7,099 bases of DNA. It comes from an uncultured Clostridia bacterium (GTDB lineage Bacteria; Bacillota; Clostridia; Oscillospirales; CAG-272). The translations under genes and the position numbers were made by a program. The notes beneath the pieces were generated by a model, which was given only the letters and a program-made list of their open reading frames with translations, was not told where the DNA came from and did no database searches. How positions within the stretch are numbered: position 1 is the stretch's first letter; every line of letters starts with the position of its first letter. Positions 1-5,658 of this stretch are shown piece by piece. The stretch lies in the NCBI GenBank assembly GCA_937914815.1, contig CALDMI010000276.1, positions 1-7,099 of the forward strand. The letters are read 5' to 3'.

Positions 1-21
1 CGGGGGCTGGATTATCTCAAT

Positions 22-333
22 ATGGAATATGTATTCATTGCGCTGCTCATCGCGGCATCTATCTTCATCATTCTTGCCGTGCTCTTCCAGAGAAGCACGG
101 AGGACGGGCTCTCCCATACGATAGCCGGAGGAGCCGACACCTATTACAGCAAGGACAAGGCAGGCAGATTTGACAAGAAGCTGCGCAAATGGACAATGAT
201 AGTCGCTATCGTTTTCGTCGTCGTGGTTCTCCTTGTTTACATCGTTCAGCCCGACTATAAGTACAGCTCGGTCAATGTCGACAGCTGGGAGTCGATCTCC
301 GAGTATATAAAGGCTGCAAATTCATCGAAATAA
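22..333 (+). CDS. secG: Preprotein translocase subunit SecG
   Basis: SecG is a small membrane subunit of the SecYEG channel that aids SecA-driven export of unfolded proteins across the cytoplasmic membrane. The 103-residue product has the family layout: a first membrane helix at about residues 4-22 ending in VLFQ, a loop with EDGLSHTIAGGADTYY (residues 27-42) matching the Gly/Ser-rich SecG loop, a basic stretch (KKLRKW), and a second helix at about 58-77. A polar tail of about 26 residues follows, so the protein is longer than a typical 75-80 residue SecG. The frame is open back to the window edge, but this ATG places helix 1 right at the N-terminus as expected. The only upstream purine stretch (positions 2-6) is rather far from the ATG, so the ribosome site is weak or non-standard. 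Family call is firm; the exact start is slightly less so. Confidence 0.93.
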   Translation: MEYVFIALLIAASIFIILAVLFQRSTEDGLSHTIAGGADTYYSKDKAGRFDKKLRKWTMIVAIVFVVVVLLVYIVQPDYKYSSVNVDSWESISEYIKAANSSK

Positions 334-334
334 T

Positions 335-367
335 GCGGTGGGCACCCTCCCGGGTGAAAAATACCGC
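335..367 (+). other. Nested stem-loop downstream of secG
   Basis: The sequence shows an outer stem GCGGT (335-339) with ACCGC (363-367) enclosing an inner stem CACCC (343-347) with GGGTG (352-356) around a TCCC loop. It begins one base after the secG stop codon and lies upstream of the terminator at 410-448. It may be part of the secG 3' UTR, a small RNA, or a leader for the next gene. I could not match it to a known riboswitch, T-box, 6S or SRP RNA. Confidence 0.45.
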
Positions 368-409
368 CGTAATACGGACTGAGTCATGTGGCGCAGACCG
401 ATAAGTGAC

Positions 410-448
410 CGGGTAGGTACTGTTGCAGTCCCTGCCCGTTTCTTTTTT
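410..448 (+). terminator. Rho-independent terminator after secG
   Basis: Arms 410-422 and 426-438 pair nearly perfectly (one T/C mismatch and one T-G wobble) around a 3-nt TTG loop. They are followed at once by TTTCTTTTTT (439-448). This is a strong intrinsic terminator and should end the secG transcript. Its 3' arm contains CAGTCC (426-431), which is exactly complementary to GGACTG at 376-381, so an alternative pairing that would open the terminator is possible. Confidence 0.85.
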
Positions 449-586
449 GCGGCTCTGCCCCGTGCCGTTCTATACGTTTTATTCCCCGCTTTTCTGTCAC
501 ACATTTATCCACACTTATTATGAGCCGCACGGAAACCCGGCGCAAGGCGCGCCGCCGGCGGACACGACTTTTCAAGGAGACCGAAT
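449..586 (+). other. Intergenic region before the CPBP gene
   Basis: This stretch should hold the promoter for the downstream gene, since it follows a strong terminator. The only candidate I see is weak: TTGCGG at about 447-452 and TATACG at 471-476 with an 18-nt spacer, overlapping the terminator tail. It also holds one perfect 9-base DnaA-box match at 505-513. A clear AAGGAGA ribosome binding site sits at 574-580, six bases before the ATG at 587. Confidence 0.3.
505..513 (+). promoter_or_regulatory. Isolated DnaA-box match TTATCCACA
   Basis: The nine bases TTATCCACA match the consensus DnaA box exactly. I see no second box, no AT-rich unwinding element and no dnaA/dnaN neighbours here, so this is not an origin. 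It could be a DnaA-titration or DnaA-regulated site, or a chance match. Confidence 0.25.
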
Positions 587-1366
587 ATGAAAGACGCTCT
601 TCGCGGATGCGTACTCTGCTATCTTCTCTCAATACTTCTTCGCCTCGCGCTCCCGGACGGGTACGCGTTTCTTTCCACTACCCTTCCGGCGGTCCTCGCC
701 GCAGTCTTTATTTTCAGCGCGGCAAGAGAGCGCCGTGGAAAGGAAGAGGCGCGACAGGCGGGTAACCCCCGCGACATAGCAAGGCTCACCGTGCTCGCAA
801 TGCCGACGGCGCTCGTGCTTACCGTTTCGCTCTCCATGTTGACGACTCTTATGTTCGGCGAGGGCGGCAGCACCTATGACGGCTCAATGTTCTGGCTGAT
901 AATCATGCACGCCCTGCTCCCCGCTGTGGCGGAGGAGATACTTTTCAGGCTTCTGCCGATGTCCCTCTTTCCGAGCGGACACAATCTTTCGCTGATCCTC
1001 TTCTCCTCCTTAAGCTTTGCGATAATGCACAACGACCCTCGGAGAATCCCCTACGCCTTTGTCGCCGGGATAATCTTCATGGCGGTCGACATAGCGGCGC
1101 ACAGCGCCATTCCCTCCTTTATTCTTCACCTTACAAACAACATTCTCGCGGTAATAATGATAAAGGTCGGCGCCGGGGCGGAGATGTATGTTCTCGCCGT
1201 CCTCACCGTGCTGACTCTTCTGACCCTGCCGCGACTCCTGCGCGAGGAGGAGATACTCACCCTCGTTCGCGAGAGCGACAGCGGCTGGCAGGTTCTCCGC
1301 TCGCCGGAGATGATAATCTTCTGCGTCTGTGCGATAGCCTGTACTGTTGCATCGCTGTTTCTCTGA
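587..1366 (+). CDS. CPBP family intramembrane glutamic endopeptidase (CAAX/Abi type)
   Basis: This is a 259-residue polytopic membrane protein of the CPBP (Abi/CAAX protease) family, whose members are intramembrane proteases related to Rce1. The three family motifs are present. Motif 1 is EEILFR, with E116-E117 and R121 (EExxxR). Motif 2 is FAIMH, with F144 and H148 (FxxxH). Motif 3 is HLTNN, with H181 and N185. Hydrophobic helices surround them (roughly 6-22, 30-45, 66-90, 100-115, 133-148, 155-172, 180-192, 199-216 and a last one at 241-258). The start is fixed by AAGGAGA at 574-580. The substrate cannot be told: bacterial members include bacteriocin-immunity, anti-sigma-factor and processing proteases, and none of those partners is visible nearby. 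A 62-nt gap with no terminator links it to tadA, so co-transcription is likely. Confidence 0.92.
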   Translation: MKDALRGCVLCYLLSILLRLALPDGYAFLSTTLPAVLAAVFIFSAARERRGKEEARQAGNPRDIARLTVLAMPTALVLTVSLSMLTTLMFGEGGSTYDGSMFWLIIMHALLPAVAEEILFRLLPMSLFPSGHNLSLILFSSLSFAIMHNDPRRIPYAFVAGIIFMAVDIAAHSAIPSFILHLTNNILAVIMIKVGAGAEMYVLAVLTVLTLLTLPRLLREEEILTLVRESDSGWQVLRSPEMIIFCVCAIACTVASLFL

Positions 1367-1428
1367 CAGCCCCCGCGGCAAAGGCAGACCGGGCGACAAA
1401 TTAAAAAATCCCCCAAAAACGGTGTTAT

Positions 1429-1953
1429 ATGTCAACAATTCTTTACAATAACAAGCCAAATGATTGTCCGGAGTCCGAAACCTCCGTCGCATCCGTCTCC
1501 GACGAAGATGTACGTTTCATGCGCGAGGCGATAGCCGAGGCAGAGCTCGCGAGGGGCGAGGACGAGGTCCCGGTCGGCGCCGTCGCCGTGCGCGACGGGG
1601 TGATAATAGCGCGGGCGCACAACACGAGGGAGGGCACCCGGTGCGCGACGCACCACGCGGAGATACTCGCGATAGAGGCTGCCTGCCGCTCGCTCGGCGG
1701 GGGGAGGCTCCCGGGTGTGACGCTCTATGTGACGATGGAGCCATGCGTCATGTGCGCGGGCGCGGCGGTGAACGCCCGCCTCGAAAGGATAGTTTACGGT
1801 ACGGTCGACAAGCGCTTCGGTGCCCTCGGCTCGGTTACCGATATTCACTCACTCCCGCTCAATCACACATTTGAGGTCACGGGCGGCGTCCTCGGGTACG
1901 AGACGCGTGAGCTTCTGACATCATATTTCAGAAAAAAGAGGAAATCCCAATGA
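1429..1953 (+). CDS. tadA: tRNA-specific adenosine deaminase TadA
   Basis: TadA converts adenosine 34 of tRNA-Arg(ACG) to inosine, letting one tRNA read several arginine codons; it works in the cytoplasm as a zinc-dependent homodimer. The zinc and catalytic motifs are clear: H76-A77-E78 (HAE, with E78 the proton shuttle) and P105-C106-V-M-C109 (PCxxC). The conserved VPVGAV segment is at 47-52 and MEPCVMCAGA at 103-112. At 174 residues it is slightly long because about 24 polar residues (rich in Ser, Glu, Asn) precede the conserved DEDVRFMREAI core. The next in-frame ATG (M31, 1519) would delete part of the first helix, so the ATG at 1429 is preferred although its ribosome site (GGTG at 1421-1424) is weak. 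Its stop overlaps the rimM start by 4 nt (ATGA), indicating translational coupling. Confidence 0.97.
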   Translation: MSTILYNNKPNDCPESETSVASVSDEDVRFMREAIAEAELARGEDEVPVGAVAVRDGVIIARAHNTREGTRCATHHAEILAIEAACRSLGGGRLPGVTLYVTMEPCVMCAGAAVNARLERIVYGTVDKRFGALGSVTDIHSLPLNHTFEVTGGVLGYETRELLTSYFRKKRKSQ

Positions 1954-2456
1954 AGAATACCTATCTCGAGGGCGGGCGCGTCCTCTCTGCGCACGGCGTG
2001 CGCGGACTCATGAAGGTTGAGAGCTACTGTGACACCCCCCGCGTCCTTGCCGGAATGAAGCGCGTCTTTATGAAGCGCGGTGGCGAATATGAAGAGCATA
2101 CCGTCACCTCCGCATCTCCCGCCGGGGGCGTAGTCTTAATGGGAATAGACGGAGTCCCCGACCGAGAGGCGGCGCAGGGCATGAAAAATACGATACTCTA
2201 CCTCCACAGAGAGGATATACCGCTCGCCCCCGGGGCTGTGCTTATCGCCGACCTTATCGGGCTCCCGGTGACGGACGCGGTGACGGGAAAGGTATACGGC
2301 ACGGTCGCTGATATAACCGACGCCGTGCGCGGCAGGCTCTACACCGTCCGCACAGAAAAGGGCGACGTCCTCCTGCCCGGGGTCCCCGAATTTATAAAGG
2401 AGACCGATGCCGAGCGCGGAGTTTTCATAACCCCCATTCCCGGCTTCTTTGACTGA
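1950..2456 (+). CDS. rimM: Ribosome maturation factor RimM
   Basis: RimM binds the 30S subunit through ribosomal protein S19 and assists 16S rRNA processing and assembly of the 30S head. The 168-residue product has the expected two domains. The N-terminal beta-barrel begins with GRVLSAHGVRG (9-19), which matches the family GxVxxxHGVRG signature. The C-terminal PRC-barrel (about 98-168) carries DLIGLPV (101-107), LLPGVPEFIK (141-150) and the typical ending PIPGFFD. The ATG overlaps the tadA stop as ATGA, and AGAGGAAA just upstream provides a ribosome site. The stop lies one base before the trmD ATG. RimM-TrmD adjacency is widely conserved, but the usual flanking ribosomal protein genes rpsP (S16) and rplS (L19) are not next to this pair. 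Confidence 0.97.
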   Translation: MKNTYLEGGRVLSAHGVRGLMKVESYCDTPRVLAGMKRVFMKRGGEYEEHTVTSASPAGGVVLMGIDGVPDREAAQGMKNTILYLHREDIPLAPGAVLIADLIGLPVTDAVTGKVYGTVADITDAVRGRLYTVRTEKGDVLLPGVPEFIKETDAERGVFITPIPGFFD

Positions 2457-2457
2457 T

Positions 2458-3366
2458 ATGCGATTTGATATAATGACTCTCTTCCCCGACCTCGTCGACG
2501 GTGTCCTCTCCGAGAGCATAATAGGCAGGGCGAGAAAAGCCGGGATTATCGAGGTGTCCTGCCACAATATCCGCGACTATTCGGCGGATAAGCACAGAAA
2601 CACCGACGACACGCCGTACGGCGGCGGGGACGGCATGATAATGACCTGTCAGCCGATATTCGACTGCTACGAGGCACTCCTCCGCACTCTTCCGGAAAAC
2701 TCGAAAAAAAGAGTAATATACATGTCCCCGAAGGGGCGTATTTTCACACACGGGGTAGCCCGTGAGCTCTCGGAGTACGATAATCTGATATTTCTCTGCG
2801 GGCACTATGAGGGCGTCGACCAGCGGGTCATAGACTCAATATGCGACGAGGAAATATCAATCGGCGACTACGTCGTCACGGGAGGGGAAATCCCTGCCTG
2901 CATAGTCATTGACGCGGTCTCCCGCCTTGTCGACGGGGTGCTCCCCCGCCCGGAGTGTCACGAGGGCGAATCGGTGGCTTCCGGAATTCTTGAATATCCG
3001 CAATATACAAAACCGCGGGAGTTCCGCGGTATGGAGGTCCCGGAGATACTCCTCTCCGGCGACCACGCGAAAATCGACCGCTGGCGGCTCGAGCAGTCGG
3101 TCGTGATAACCCGTGAGCGGCGCCCGGAAATGCTCGCCGCCCACCCCGAAATAGAGGAGTCTCTTCTTCCGAAGAAGAAAAAGCCGAGGAGGACGCATCG
3201 CGCCCCCATCACGGAAGCGGCAGAACAATGCGCACCCGCCGCACATGCAGAGCCGACCGCACCCGCGGTGACGGAAAAGCCATATGCGCCCACAGCGGCG
3301 ACGGAAAAGCCATGTCCGCCGACGGTGGAAAAGACCCCGAACGGAGGTACCGATGAAGAAAAATAA
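2458..3366 (+). CDS. trmD: tRNA (guanine-N1)-methyltransferase TrmD, with C-terminal extension
   Basis: TrmD uses S-adenosylmethionine to make m1G37 next to the anticodon, preventing +1 frameshifting; it is a SPOUT (trefoil-knot) homodimer. Signatures include MRFDIMTLFPD at the N-terminus, YGGGDGM (54-60), LCGHYEGVDQRV (113-124), ISIGDYVVTGGE (133-144), R156 and SGDHAKIDRWR (200-210). I start at the ATG at 2458, one base after the rimM stop, because it gives the family N-terminus; a TTG at 2449 would add only three residues. No Shine-Dalgarno is visible, consistent with coupling to rimM. At 302 residues it exceeds the usual 240-250: residues 239-302 form a polar tail with KKKKPRR and degenerate Pro/Ala/Thr/Glu repeats. 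At the position of E. coli catalytic Asp169 (in EDSF) this protein has Glu171 (GESV), by eye alignment. The last 14 nt overlap the next gene. Confidence 0.97.
   Translation: MRFDIMTLFPDLVDGVLSESIIGRARKAGIIEVSCHNIRDYSADKHRNTDDTPYGGGDGMIMTCQPIFDCYEALLRTLPENSKKRVIYMSPKGRIFTHGVARELSEYDNLIFLCGHYEGVDQRVIDSICDEEISIGDYVVTGGEIPACIVIDAVSRLVDGVLPRPECHEGESVASGILEYPQYTKPREFRGMEVPEILLSGDHAKIDRWRLEQSVVITRERRPEMLAAHPEIEESLLPKKKKPRRTHRAPITEAAEQCAPAAHAEPTAPAVTEKPYAPTAATEKPCPPTVEKTPNGGTDEEK
3265..3324 (+). repeat. Tandem 30-bp repeat inside the 3' end of trmD
   Basis: Two direct copies, 3265-3294 and 3295-3324, match at 25 of 30 bases, with the first 19 bases differing once (GCGG[T/C]GACGG then AAAAGCCAT). The period is a multiple of three, so it encodes decapeptide repeats VTEKPYAPTA and ATEKPCPPTV; the preceding AAHAEPTAPA is a more decayed third unit. 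This looks like recent in-frame expansion of a disordered tail. Confidence 0.8.
3343..3348 (+). promoter_or_regulatory. Ribosome binding site GGAGGT that sets the ligase-like gene start
   Basis: A full-strength GGAGGT sits four bases before the ATG at 3353, inside the 3' end of trmD. It argues for that ATG rather than the in-frame ATG at 3284, which has no such site and would add 23 very basic residues read out of frame from the trmD tail. Confidence 0.8.
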
Positions 3367-5158
3367 TGCCATAAGTATTCTTACGGGCTACGAGGGCTCC
3401 GGCGCGGGGCGCAGATTCCGTGCGCTCGAACTCCGCGGTGTCGCGCGCACGAGGCTCCGGAGAATTTCGACCGGGCGCGTCATGCGCACCGTATCATCGA
3501 TTTTCCGCCGCTTTGCCTGCACGGCGGCGCGCACATACGGTGGCTTTTTCCTGACCTTCGGGCTCGCCACCCTGATACTTCACTTTGCAAAGGGCAACTT
3601 CTCCGCCGACGGAATGAATATATCCTCTCTCGTCGCCGGGACGCTCTGTGCCCTGCTCTCGATTCCCATGCTCCTGTCCGACAAGCCGATTGCCACTGCG
3701 CTTCAGGATTTTGCGTTTACCGATTTCATTCTTCACGAATTTCTCTCGGTCAAGAGAACGCACTGTGACCCCGGAGAGCCGTTCTATGACGCATGGCTCG
3801 CCGTTCCGCTCGGCGCCGCGCTCGCGGCGGCGGGATTTTTCCTCCCCGTCGGTGTGGTGCTCGGCGCAGTCGGCGCACTTGCGCTCCTCTCCCTCTCGGT
3901 CGTGTCGCCGGAGCTGCCGCTCATTCTCTCGGTTATATACGCTCCGTTCGCATTTATCGGCGGGTACGGATACACGGCGTTTCAGATACTCATTCTTCTG
4001 ACCGTATTCTCGTATTTCCGCAAGGTCGCCGTCGGAAAGCGCTCCTGCGTTTTCGAGCAGTACGACCTTATACTCCTGATAATCGCGGTGTTCGTCTCGC
4101 TAAGCGGTCTTGTGAACCGCGGGGACGGCTCTCTGCGCTCCGCATTTCTGATAGTCACCGTAATGCTCGCCTATGTTCCGGTAAGCAATATGATAAGCAA
4201 CCGGAGGATTGCCGACAGGGTTATCGCCGCCGTCGCGGTCTCCTCCTTTGCCGTGTCCGCCGCCGCAATATGCGGATATATTCTCGATTCGCTTGACGCG
4301 GCGCTCCCGGGAGTGCTCTACCGCGTGTTTCCGGATATGACGCCCTATCTCAAATCAACAACTCTCGCGGCATATATCGCCGTGTCGTCGCTTCTGACTC
4401 TCTCTCGCATATCCTCCCGTCGCGGCGCGGGCGAGAGACTTCTCTTTATCCTGATATTTTTAATTCAGCTCACCGCCCTTGCCCTCACCTTCCGGTACTA
4501 TGTGGCGGCGGTACTGCTCCTCTCTCTCCTCGCCTTTCCGCCCCCGCGGCTACGCCGTCTCTCCGGCGCGTCGCTCGCCGTGCTGTCGCTCGTCCCGGCT
4601 GTGGGCTTCCTGCTCCCGGATTCGCTGACCGGCAGAATACTCGGCGCCTTCGGGCTCCCGACCGGGATGATTTCCGGGCGGGTGGAGCTCATAAAAAATT
4701 CCCTCTCGATGATCTCCGGCAAGGGGATATTCCTCGGTGCCGGAATAGGCTCCGGCGCGTTTTCCGCGGAATATGCGGAAAGGTTCGGCACGGAGGCGAC
4801 CTCCGCCGGCAATCTCCTTGTCGGCACGGCGTGTGAAGCCGGGGCGATAGCCGCCGTAATGCTCGCCCTCCTCTTTATTGTCCGCGCCATCCACACCTCC
4901 GCATACAGAAGATATACTCTCATATCCTCTGTCGGGGATATTTTCTCCGCATCGTGTGCGTCGCTCCTTTCGTTTTTTGCCCTCGGAATCTGGGGATTTA
5001 CGTTCCGGGAACCGATGATGTTCTTTATGTTCATTCTGACATTCGGTATCGGGAGCGCCGCGCTCCGCATATCGAAAAGGGAGTATGACGACCACCATAT
5101 ATATTCCGGGGAGGACATGTCGCCAGACTCGGCGACCGCCGATATAACCCTTGACTGA
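3353..5158 (+). CDS. Polytopic membrane protein, O-antigen ligase/polymerase-like
   Basis: This 601-residue protein has a basic, probably cytoplasmic N-terminal arm of about 55 residues (many Arg), then roughly a dozen hydrophobic segments (for example 62-77, 91-109, 147-182, 187-221, 238-252, 263-280, 288-310, 336-351, 362-379, 382-395, 405-421, 497-512, 530-548, 554-571) and a polar acidic tail from about 576. The stretch 442-500, with SGRVELIKNSLSMISGKG, LGAGIGSGAF and then NLLVGTACEAGAIAA, resembles the periplasmic loop and following helix of the Wzy_C/O-antigen ligase family (an Arg at its start, a GxGxG-like turn, and a Glu-x-Gly ahead of the next helix). Family members join or polymerise undecaprenyl-linked glycans. 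In a Gram-positive it could act on a cell-wall or exopolysaccharide, but no glycan genes are nearby, so the substrate is unknown. It overlaps trmD by 14 nt. Confidence 0.75.
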   Translation: MKKNNAISILTGYEGSGAGRRFRALELRGVARTRLRRISTGRVMRTVSSIFRRFACTAARTYGGFFLTFGLATLILHFAKGNFSADGMNISSLVAGTLCALLSIPMLLSDKPIATALQDFAFTDFILHEFLSVKRTHCDPGEPFYDAWLAVPLGAALAAAGFFLPVGVVLGAVGALALLSLSVVSPELPLILSVIYAPFAFIGGYGYTAFQILILLTVFSYFRKVAVGKRSCVFEQYDLILLIIAVFVSLSGLVNRGDGSLRSAFLIVTVMLAYVPVSNMISNRRIADRVIAAVAVSSFAVSAAAICGYILDSLDAALPGVLYRVFPDMTPYLKSTTLAAYIAVSSLLTLSRISSRRGAGERLLFILIFLIQLTALALTFRYYVAAVLLLSLLAFPPPRLRRLSGASLAVLSLVPAVGFLLPDSLTGRILGAFGLPTGMISGRVELIKNSLSMISGKGIFLGAGIGSGAFSAEYAERFGTEATSAGNLLVGTACEAGAIAAVMLALLFIVRAIHTSAYRRYTLISSVGDIFSASCASLLSFFALGIWGFTFREPMMFFMFILTFGIGSAALRISKREYDDHHIYSGEDMSPDSATADITLD

Positions 5159-5166
5159 TAAAAAAT

Positions 5167-5205
5167 CCCGCGCGGAAAAGTCTCATCGCCGCGCCCACGC
5201 GCGGG
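5167..5205 (+). terminator. GC-rich inverted repeat after the operon, possible terminator
   Basis: CCCGCGCG (5167-5174) and CGCGCGGG (5198-5205) are perfect 8-bp complements around a 23-nt loop, starting 8 nt after the ligase-like stop. A competing 6-bp stem GCGCGG (5170-5175) with CCGCGC (5189-5194) is also possible. There is no T-run downstream on the + strand. An A-run lies upstream (5160-5165), which would give a U-tract only for minus-strand transcription. It probably marks the operon end or protects the mRNA 3' end. Confidence 0.35.
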
Positions 5206-5241
5206 CACAAAAAGTCCAAACTTCTACATTGAAAGTATACA

Positions 5242-5284
5242 AGTGTCGCAGAGTTATATGCAAACTGACGAAAAAAACGACACT
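5242..5284 (+). repeat. Inverted repeat upstream of the ptsH promoter
   Basis: AGTGTCG (5242-5248) and CGACACT (5278-5284) are perfect 7-bp complements separated by 29 nt. The right arm ends 14 nt before the proposed -35 box, a place where a regulator could bind. No family-specific operator was recognised and the spacing is long for a simple dimer site. Confidence 0.4.
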
Positions 5285-5298
5285 CAAATAAAAAAGTA

Positions 5299-5327
5299 TT
5301 GATTTTTTTTGTTAATTTTGATATACT
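5299..5327 (+). promoter_or_regulatory. Sigma-A type promoter for ptsH
   Basis: TTGATT (-35, 5299-5304) and TATACT (-10, 5322-5327) are separated by 17 nt, in a T-rich patch that stands out in this GC-rich window. Transcription would start near 5334, giving a leader of roughly 43 nt that contains the hairpin at 5347-5360 and the ribosome site at 5362-5367. Matches to consensus are 4/6 and 5/6 with ideal spacing. Confidence 0.75.
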
Positions 5328-5346
5328 TACTATACCGATTAACATA

Positions 5347-5360
5347 ACCGCAAAAGCGGT
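5347..5360 (+). promoter_or_regulatory. Hairpin immediately upstream of the ptsH ribosome binding site
   Basis: ACCGC-AAAA-GCGGT forms a perfect 5-bp stem with a tetranucleotide loop, ending one base before the AAGGAG ribosome site (5362-5367). It could influence translation initiation or mRNA stability, or be a palindromic protein site just downstream of the transcription start. Function is not known. Confidence 0.5.
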
Positions 5361-5376
5361 CAAGGAGAATAATCAG

Positions 5377-5658
5377 ATGATTTCCCGTAATGTCACAATA
5401 CAGAACAGCGTGGGGCTCCATGCAAGACCCGCCACCTTCTTTATCCAGAAGGCGAACTCCTATAAGAGCACTATATGGGTCGAAAAGAACGATTGCAGAG
5501 TAAATGCGAAGAGCCTTCTCGGTGTGCTCTCGCTCGGTATAGAAAAGGGCACGGACATCGTGCTTATAGCTGACGGGTCCGATGAGCGCGAGGCTGTCGC
5601 AGGGCTCACCGACCTTATCGAAAACGGTCTCGGCACAAATCCCGCGGCGGGGGTCTGA
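5377..5658 (+). CDS. ptsH: Phosphocarrier protein HPr
   Basis: HPr carries phosphate from Enzyme I to the sugar-specific EIIA domains of the phosphotransferase system in the cytoplasm; in Firmicutes its Ser46-phosphorylated form also acts with CcpA in carbon catabolite control. The 93-residue product shows GLHARPA with the phosphoacceptor His15, and NAKSLLGVLSLGI with Ser46, the target of HPr kinase. Both residues fall at their canonical numbers. Having His15 distinguishes it from the PTS-inactive paralogue Crh. The ATG at 5377 is chosen because AAGGAG (5362-5367) precedes it and it gives the normal N-terminus; an in-frame TTG at 5299 lies within the promoter. It has its own promoter and terminator, so it is probably monocistronic. 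In many Clostridia ptsH or hprK lies near uvrC, so hprK may follow beyond the window (inference). Confidence 0.97.
   Translation: MISRNVTIQNSVGLHARPATFFIQKANSYKSTIWVEKNDCRVNAKSLLGVLSLGIEKGTDIVLIADGSDEREAVAGLTDLIENGLGTNPAAGV

Noticed and set aside
335..448. tmRNA, 6S RNA, SRP RNA or T-box after secG
   Set aside because: tmRNA often sits near secG, but no tag reading frame or tRNA-like ends are present. The SRP GGAAG/AGCA core and T-box AGGGTGG signature are missing, and the segment is short for 6S RNA.
1402..1412. TAAAAAATCCC shared with 5159-5169
   Set aside because: An 11-base A-rich match in two intergenic spots, with no extension on either side; likely chance.
1010..1492. Minus-strand frame across the CPBP-tadA junction
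   Set aside because: Overlaps two well-supported + strand genes, has no recognisable motif and no ribosome site was evident.
2449..2457. TTG at 2449 as the trmD start
   Set aside because: It adds only MTD before the canonical MRFDI N-terminus. The ATG at 2458 fits the family and the rimM stop spacing.
3284..3352. Upstream extension of the ligase-like gene to the ATG at 3284
   Set aside because: It adds 23 arginine-rich residues read from the trmD repeat region, while GGAGGT at 3343-3348 points clearly to the ATG at 3353.
4498..5208. Minus-strand open frames opposite the ligase-like gene
   Set aside because: They lie wholly or almost wholly within a convincing + strand gene, have no membrane or domain signature and are rich in Arg/Ser/Pro, typical of shadow frames.
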